Positions 57,999-64,000 of a stretch of DNA of 64,000 bases are shown piece after piece; the first letter of the stretch is position 1, and each line of letters begins with the position of its first letter. A program made the position numbers and the translations under genes. The notes beneath the pieces are model-generated. The model was not told the DNA's origin. It was given only the letters and a program-made list of their open reading frames with translations, and searched no databases. This DNA is from Mimachlamys varia (Eukaryota; Mollusca; Bivalvia; Pectinida; Pectinidae), in contig OX392532.1 of NCBI GenBank assembly GCA_947623455.1, forward strand, positions 52,889,058-52,953,057, read 5' to 3'.

Positions 57999-58051
57999 AT
58001 GGCGGAAGATTGGCGCAGTGAAGCTTTCAGACGTAAAGTCATCGCTCAAAT
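57999..58051 (+). CDS. MED15: MED15 exon 1
   Basis: 53 nt, MAEDWRSEAFRRKVIAQ plus two bases; donor gtaagaa. Too short to be found as an open frame. Confidence 0.92.
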
Positions 58052-61000
58052 GTAAGAAATCCGTCTAAATAAGAATTCTTAATTTGTTTCAAAGCATTCA
58101 TGTCGTTGTAAGCAGCCAATACATCATATCAAACCTTCACAACTGCTCTAAAACTCGATTTTGTTGTCAAATAAGTTTCACGATGATTGAAATATTTCGG
58201 ACCAAAAAGGATACCGATGCGTCAGACTGAGGAAAACCAACTAACTGGCGAATAAAATCCGCAAATTCGCCTATAATACGTCAGTTGGAGTATGGACTAG
58301 TTACCGAAAATAATTTAAGTCACTTTGATCTTCACCTTTTCATTTTTTGCTGTCCAAGTCGCAATCATATTTAGTCATGTCATGAAATTAAAACATACAA
58401 TAGCTTATAGACCTATTGCAAAAAAAACCGTTTGGGAAAGTACCTAAAATAAATACAATTCATGTAGGTCTACCTCCGGCAAATATGGCCTGTGTTACGA
58501 TAGTAGAGTTACTACGGCGGCTACCATTACATAAAGTTTCAAAGAAACCAATTTCCATTGAACATCTTTAGCAAGATATTTTTGTTTTATGATAATGTTA
58601 CGAAGTGATTTAGACTATTTTATGCAAAACATCCATACCCCAACTGGCATATTAGTTACAATTATTCACAATTAGTGGTTTTCCATGATGACAACTTGTA
58701 TATCAATTGCAAGGATGTACTCCTATCACTTTTAGAAACGGAGTTGTAAATATAGAGGTACAATGTACATGTCCGTTGTGGCGAATTAAAACTCAGCAGA
58801 ACTGAAACATGTTGACATCAACAAGCAGACAGCTCTATAATTATATATATAAGTGGGGCGTGTGTCTTGAGTTAAGAGGGTCCTGTAACATTTCTTGTTC
58901 TCCAGTAAATTGAGACATATTATTATATCAGGTCTCGGAAAACCGCAATTCGGCGTATAATATTAGGCCAATTGGCGGTTTTCCCCTACCTGTATATATT
59001 GTAGTAAGATTTTGTTTTACAGAGATGAAGCTGTGAGGATGGCCGCTACTCCAATGACCAAATCTAGTATGGAGATGGAAAACCATGTGTTCCTGAAAGC
59101 TAAGACACGTGTAAGAGATTCTTGAATAAATAAAGTGACTTTGTGGCAAGATGCATCATGGAATAATTTTAATTTACACAATATATGTATGAAACCAGAA
59201 ACACAACAATATTAATGTCATTGTACTCTTTAAGTATATATAGCACACAATAGGGACATTTGCTTGACTGCATGGTCAATTAAATGTCAATAGCAAGGTC
59301 CATGGCATGGTTAGCCATGATATATACCAACATGATCAAGTTACTTCTGTTCAATTTGCCCGAAATAGTGATAAATATGCTTTTAAAGATATGACTCTTT
59401 ATGCTATTAAGATTAAACTTAACCAGAAATCCTAACAGAGACATTGAAAACATGACAATTAAACTATCAGTGCTGTGTTACAAAAATGTTAGACTGAATT
59501 CCTGATGATTTCACCATTTCTCTTTGTTGCATAAACATGTGTTTCACATACAAATGTATATCAACTGTCTGGTCTATTGTTTAACGTTACATGTTGTTTT
59601 TTTGGCTAATTTCATGTAAATGTACCACAGTACTTGATGAAATGAAGCAGCAACAAGAACATTATTAACAAAAAATGCCCCATTAATGACACTAAGAGTG
59701 ACATATTTATATTATAACACTGAGAGTGACCTATTTATATTATAACACTGAGCTATAACACTGAGCATGACATATTTATATTCTAACACTGAGCATGACA
59801 TATTTATATTATAACACTGAGCATGACATATTTATATTATAACACTAAGCATGACAAATTTATATTATAACACTTCATGAGTGTGACATATTTATATTAT
59901 ACCACTAAGCATGACATATTTATTATACCACTAAGCATGACATATTTATTATACCACTGAGCGTGACAGATTTATAATATAACACTAAGCATGACATATT
60001 TATATTATAACACAAAGAGTGACATATTTTTATTATAACACTAAGCATGACATATTTATTATACCACTGAGCGTGACAGATTTATAATATAGCACTAAGC
60101 ATGACACATTTATATTATAACACAAAGAGGGACATATTTGTATTATAACACTAACTTAGTGTAAGCATGACATATTTATATTATACCACTAAGCATGACA
60201 TATTTATATTATAACACTACGCGCGACATATTTATAATATAACACAAAGAGTGACATATTTATATTATAACACAAAGAGTGACATATTTATATTATAACA
60301 CAAAGAGTGACATATTTATATTATAACACTGAGAGTGACATATTTATATTATAACACTGAGAGTGACATATTTATATTATAACACTGAGAGTGACATATT
60401 TATATTATAACACTGAGAGTGACATATTTATATTATAACACAAAGAGTGACATATTTATATTATAACACTACGCGCGACATATTTATAATATAACACAGA
60501 GTGACATATTTATATTATAACACTGAGAGTGACATATTTATATTATAACACAAAGAGCGACATATTTATATTTGCTAATTGTATTTCAGGAGGAGTACTT
60601 GGCACTTGTAGCTAGACTCATTCTCCACGTTAAAGGGATCAGTAAGTACCTCTGAATTACCTCATCTATACCTCACATCAGAGTCAGATTCTAATTCTTA
60701 GATTTTATCTAAAACCTGTGAAAACATCAGCTCTTGGAATCAAGTTTTCAACTGTCTTCATATCTCTCACTTGCATATGAAGCACTGCAAACAGCATTTG
60801 GTCATGACATCAATAATACTGACTGGTCCCCAAAATGTAAAATGATGTCATGAATGATAGCATGGCCCTAAAAGGTTGCTACAGTTCCGGATCCCCGGTC
60901 CAAGGCTTCAGTGGTCCAGACCAAAGAGACTGAAAGAAGTTCTCTGTACCACAGAAAGATGCAGATATCTCAATCTTTTATGCAATAAACTTGAATATGC

Positions 61001-64000
61001 AATGATCTGCCCTTCATCTTGGCCTGGCTGACTGCTGATAAAACACAGTAATGCTAGATTTCAAAAACTTACTTTTACATCTTAATTGTGTCAACTTAAA
61101 GTAGAAAAATCATTAGTTCCAAGAAAAACAGATGGGCAAACGTTGTTTGGATTTGTCCTTTATTTTAAATATTAGATGAAATAATAATTAAACATTGTTG
61201 GGATTTGTTGTTTTTTTTTCTGAAGAAAATGATAATTTATATGTGGTTAACAAAGATGCCCAAAAAGACAAAGAGAAGAAGGGAATGGGCCCTGGAGGGA
61301 TGATATATACTCAGCAGCAGGGTATGCCACAAGGGGGCGCCACAGGTCTGCAGCAACAACCGATGCAGGATCCCATCAACGCGCTCCAGAATCTCGCAAT
61401 GCAAGGAACCACGGTACCCGGTCAGCAGACAGGTATATTTAAACTGTAGAGCTTAACCTGTATGATTTAAATGACTGACTTGTTATGATTCTGATATATA
61501 AGTGACCATCCATGAGTCTCTCCCTTTGAAGTGGTCTCATCGAAAAAAGGGGGGAAATGCATAAATCTTGTGGGAAATATAAAGGAATTTTGAAGAGTTC
61601 TGTTGGTCGCAATAAATTGTCAATTTTTACAGTCTAGATATGATTTTGATGATATAAGTAATTGTATAATGACTAACACTGTACTCATCAAATAGTGTTG
61701 GTTGTATTTCATGCCATCCATTCATCCCTAAAATTTCATAATGAACTATTCTAACATTTGCATTCGAACAGTTCAAATTTTTCATCAGGGGTGGATGAGT
61801 TAATCAAAATGTACTGAAAAGCATGAAAATGATGAAAATTGGCAGTTACTGGTTAATTCATCGAGTTTGATAAATATTGACACTATGTCACCTATCTGGT
61901 CTGTCAGAACTAGCCATGTTTTGTTAGCACTGTTCCAGTGCTTGGTAAGTGGTATACTTTGATAATAAGTGACAAACAGTTGCTATGGTTACAGGAATAC
62001 TGACACCCCAGCAACAGGCCCAGATGCAGCAACAACAACAGCAGCAACAACATCGACAACAGTTGATGCAGCAGCACATGTTACTACAGCAACAGCAGCA
62101 GCATCAACAACAGCAGCAGCAACAACAACAACAACAGCGCAACATGGCCAGCATGCAGCAGTCACAACGACCCCCATTACAGGTCAGTGATCTCAAAGTC
62201 ACGTCAATAGGTCAGAGGCTAAGGCAAAAATAGTAATCATATCAATTTGTCATTATAAAGGTCAAAAGTTACACCAGAAGGTACCAGGTCAAGGTCACAA
62301 CCTGAGAGGTTTAATTAATGTCAGAGGTAAAGGTCACAAATTGTCAGAAGTATGACTAGTATGTCAAAGGTCAAGGTCATCAAGTCAAGGTCACAAACTG
62401 AGAAGTTTGACTAATGTGATAAAGGTCAAGGTCAGCAGGTATAGGTTACAAACTGTCAGAAGTATGACTAATATGGCAAAGGTCAAGGTCATCAAGTCAA
62501 GGTCACAGACAGTCAGAAGTATGACTAGTATGGCAAAGGTCAAGGTCGCTAAAATCAAGTGTCAAGTTAACAAGTTCATATTCATGACTATGTTTAATAT
62601 TTGATTCTAATGTAGATCATTGGGGTATAAAATACATTAAAAGCACTGATTTTCTCTAGAGATTCAATTTTATGTTTTCTGTGCGATCCATCTTTCACTT
62701 CACTGCTTTTAATGTCATTTTGTAGACAAGAAATTACAATTACAGTGGACCCGCTATAATCCGGACGCCGATAGTCCGGATAACTCACAATCTGGATTGA
62801 AATGCCTGGGAACAGATTTCCATCACGTTATTTTTACTCACCAGTCCAGAAATTCAGATTGCGTAACAGAATCCATTTAGGGAATGAAACATACTTTCCA
62901 TTAGCAAAATTCCCATAATAATCCCGACAATTTTTTCATCCACGCAGCAAATAACATGTTCGGGCAAGTTACCTGTGTCGACAGCTGTTCAGAATATCAC
63001 TTGACACTGCATTGTCATAGCTGTCCTAGCCCCCAGTGTTTATCTGTACATGTGTATAGATCTGTTTTTGTAACAGTACATTGCTTTTCTATAACACATA
63101 AAAGACTTCATAATGGTCACATAATACAATACACAACAAAATAAAGTTTACACTTCACAGTGCTAGTCAGAAACATCGCTTAAAACATACCGTCTACATT
63201 GTCTTCCCAATCCCTGAACGTTGGAATTGAAAATATAACAACTTTCACTTTAAATATTCTTTAATAAAAAACGTTTATTATCAATTCTGGAGAAATTAAC
63301 GTAAAAGAAAACAATAATCATATTAGAAAACATAATTTATGTAAATATTTATATTTACAAAAAGACCCAAATTTATTTATGTTATGTCAGTTAAATGTCT
63401 CACAGTGTGTATATTCAAGGGAAATAACTCTTGGTAAACGAAATTTGTCCGCCCGGAAAATTGTAATCCGGATGGTCGGACTGGAAATGAAGGTGTCCGG
63501 ATTATCGCAGGTCCGTTGTTCATGTAATTAAATCAATTTAAGTAATTAATTCAGTAAATGTTTTCATCCTAGCTATAGAAAGACCAGAGATGAGGTTGTA
63601 ATCCATAGAGAATCCAATAAATAAACAAAAATTTGCTGCTGTATTTAACCTAATAATCACATTGTGTACTTGCAAAAACATGAAAGGAATGCACTTGATA
63701 AAACCATGTTCAAGAAAAAGTTTCAATGTGAAAGCTGGGTGGGGAAAAAAGTGGGTTATTGTTTTTTGTATCTCTGGAGCAGAGTCGGTGAGATAAGGAA
63801 AATATAATATAAGTTTAAATTAGCCGACCACCGTCTTATTTGAACAAAGACGGGTAACAAAGACAGGGTTAGCAAATACGGATAGGTGTGCTTACTAGGT
63901 CAAATACCATTTGTTTGGTTAGGTCCTTAGATCCACCCCTGAAGACACATTTGAACTGTTTCAATATAAAGGTTGGAATAGTTCATTATTAGATTTCAGG
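57999..64000 (+). CDS. MED15: Mediator complex subunit 15, 5' part (five exons, runs off the window)
   Basis: Exons 57999-58051, 59023-59110, 60590-60641, 61226-61432 and 61995-62182 join in phase to give the first 196 aa. Residues 5-65 form the KIX domain: DWRSEAFRRKVIAQ, DEAVRMAATPMTKSSMEME, NHVFLKAKTR and EEYLALVARLILHVKGI match the start of animal MED15 closely. Then come DPINALQNLAMQG, also conserved, and a poly-Gln region. MED15 is a tail-module subunit of the nuclear Mediator complex; its KIX domain binds activators such as SREBP. The Kozak context is aaaATGg. The rest of the Gln-rich region and the conserved C-terminal domain must lie beyond the window; the last bases (gatttcag|g) could be the next acceptor. 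Confidence 0.93.
58225..58290. other. Imperfect hairpin in MED15 intron 1
   Basis: ccaactaactggcgaa pairs imperfectly with ttcgcctataatacgtcagt, with the inner perfect pair ggcgaa / ttcgcc. Confidence 0.5.
58937..58985. other. Hairpin just before MED15 exon 2
   Basis: ggaaaaccgc-aatt pairs with aattggcggttttcc; loop about 19 nt. Shares ggaaaacc and ggcgtataata-type motifs with the hairpin at 58225, so both may be copies of one short element. Confidence 0.55.
59023..59110 (+). CDS. MED15: MED15 exon 2
   Basis: 88 nt; acceptor ttgttttacag, donor gtaaga. Encodes the middle of the KIX domain up to FLKAKTR. Confidence 0.93.
59690..60575. repeat. 28-bp AT-rich minisatellite in MED15 intron 2
   Basis: About 31 copies of aacactgagagtgacatatt + tatattat with variants (aagcatgac, acaaagagtgac, acgcgcgac). 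It ends about 15 bp before the exon 3 acceptor. Confidence 0.9.
60590..60641 (+). CDS. MED15: MED15 exon 3
   Basis: 52 nt; acceptor gtatttcag, donor gtaagt. Encodes EEYLALVARLILHVKGI, the end of the KIX domain. Confidence 0.92.
61226..61432 (+). CDS. MED15: MED15 exon 4
   Basis: 207 nt; acceptor ttttttttctgaag chosen for its pyrimidine tract (an in-frame alternative is ...aacaaag at 61254); donor gtatat. Contains GMGPGGMIYTQQQG and DPINALQNLA. Confidence 0.85.
61995..62182 (+). CDS. MED15: MED15 exon 5 (poly-Gln)
   Basis: 188 nt; acceptor atggttacag, donor gtcagt. Almost pure CAG/CAA (Gln) with ILTPQQQAQMQ at the start and NMASMQQSQRPPLQ at the end. Mixed CAA/CAG codons should limit slippage. 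Confidence 0.88.
62280..62545. repeat. GGTCAAGGTCA-rich degenerate repeat in a MED15 intron
   Basis: Units of about 55-65 bp of the form aaaggtcaaggtcatcaagt / caaggtcacaaactgtcaga / agtatgactaatatggc. Six exact TCAAGGTCA motifs start at 62289, 62371, 62385, 62426, 62483 and 62497. Confidence 0.8.
62743..63518. mobile_element. Tigger/pogo-like MITE in a MED15 intron
   Basis: The left end cagtggacccgctataatcc and the reverse complement of the right end caacggacctgcgataatcc match at about 16 of 20 bases, and both continue ggac-cc. This is the TIR style of pogo/Tigger elements of the Tc1/mariner group. A TA precedes the left end; the right TA is lost. 776 bp, no transposase frame. Confidence 0.75.
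63519..64000. other. MED15 intron, no exon recognised
   Basis: AT-rich, no Gln/Pro-coding stretch with splice sites. The final bases attagatttcagg could be an acceptor for the next exon. Confidence 0.4.

Noticed and set aside
61969..62190. Thr/Ala-rich plus-strand frame and Val/Ala-rich minus-strand frame over the poly-Gln stretch
   Set aside because: Off-frame readings of the CAG/CAA run of MED15 exon 5.

Overview
The window looks like nuclear DNA from a mollusc, most likely a bivalve. The reasons are: intron-bearing animal genes with GT-AG boundaries (malectin, MED15); intronless B-box/coiled-coil/beta-propeller (TRIM-like) paralogues of a type greatly expanded in bivalves; AT-rich intergenic DNA; and a dense load of minisatellites, TTAA-flanked MITEs, Penelope-like and LINE remnants and tRNA-derived SINEs. 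The species cannot be settled from the sequence. There are no bacterial operons, CRISPR arrays or rRNA genes.

Layout. 1-7.4 kb: two intact, divergently transcribed RING-less TRIM-like genes (135-1748 minus, 5783-7399 plus) forming a large imperfect inverted duplication. The similarity continues into the 5' flanks, and the ~2.6 kb spacer holds a TIR element and a reverse-transcriptase fragment. 7.5-17.2 kb: no host gene, but six tandem arrays with units of about 66, 150, 73, 61 and 62 bp plus microsatellites, and Penelope-like remnants. 17.27-23.86 kb (minus): a complete four-exon malectin gene (283 aa) whose introns carry a 41-bp minisatellite, a foldback element and a TTAA-flanked element. 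24-29.6 kb: MITEs, hairpins, a SINE and a decayed LINE 3' end.

29.68-51.12 kb (minus): one long multi-exon gene, reconstructed from splice sites whose phases all agree. Its N-terminal part has a basic leader, a domain with DDE-transposase-like signatures, a Cys cluster, a Lys-rich stretch and an OTU/vertnin-like domain (GDGNC...NHFVAL). A 69-nt exon follows, then a single ~14.5 kb exon made almost entirely of a 48-bp (16-aa) repeat of the form DEDTTGLTKDTTGLHV, then three exons encoding a conserved-looking C-terminal tail. The repeat stays in one frame for about 14 kb, broken only by one -1 frameshift and three copies of the same TAA-bearing cassette. It contains higher-order duplications of 2,838 and 816 bp. 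This is the most unusual object in the window. Whether it makes a giant protein, a truncated one, or is a decaying transposon-derived gene cannot be decided here.

51-57.2 kb: a LINE fragment, a ~118-bp hairpin and a 4.2 kb AT-rich satellite with a ~38 bp unit. 58.0 kb to the end (plus): the first five exons of Mediator subunit MED15 (KIX domain, then Gln-rich region), running off the window, with a 28-bp intronic minisatellite, a run of TCAAGGTCA motifs and a Tigger/pogo-like MITE.

The genes do not form a functional unit. They are independent loci embedded in repeat-rich DNA.
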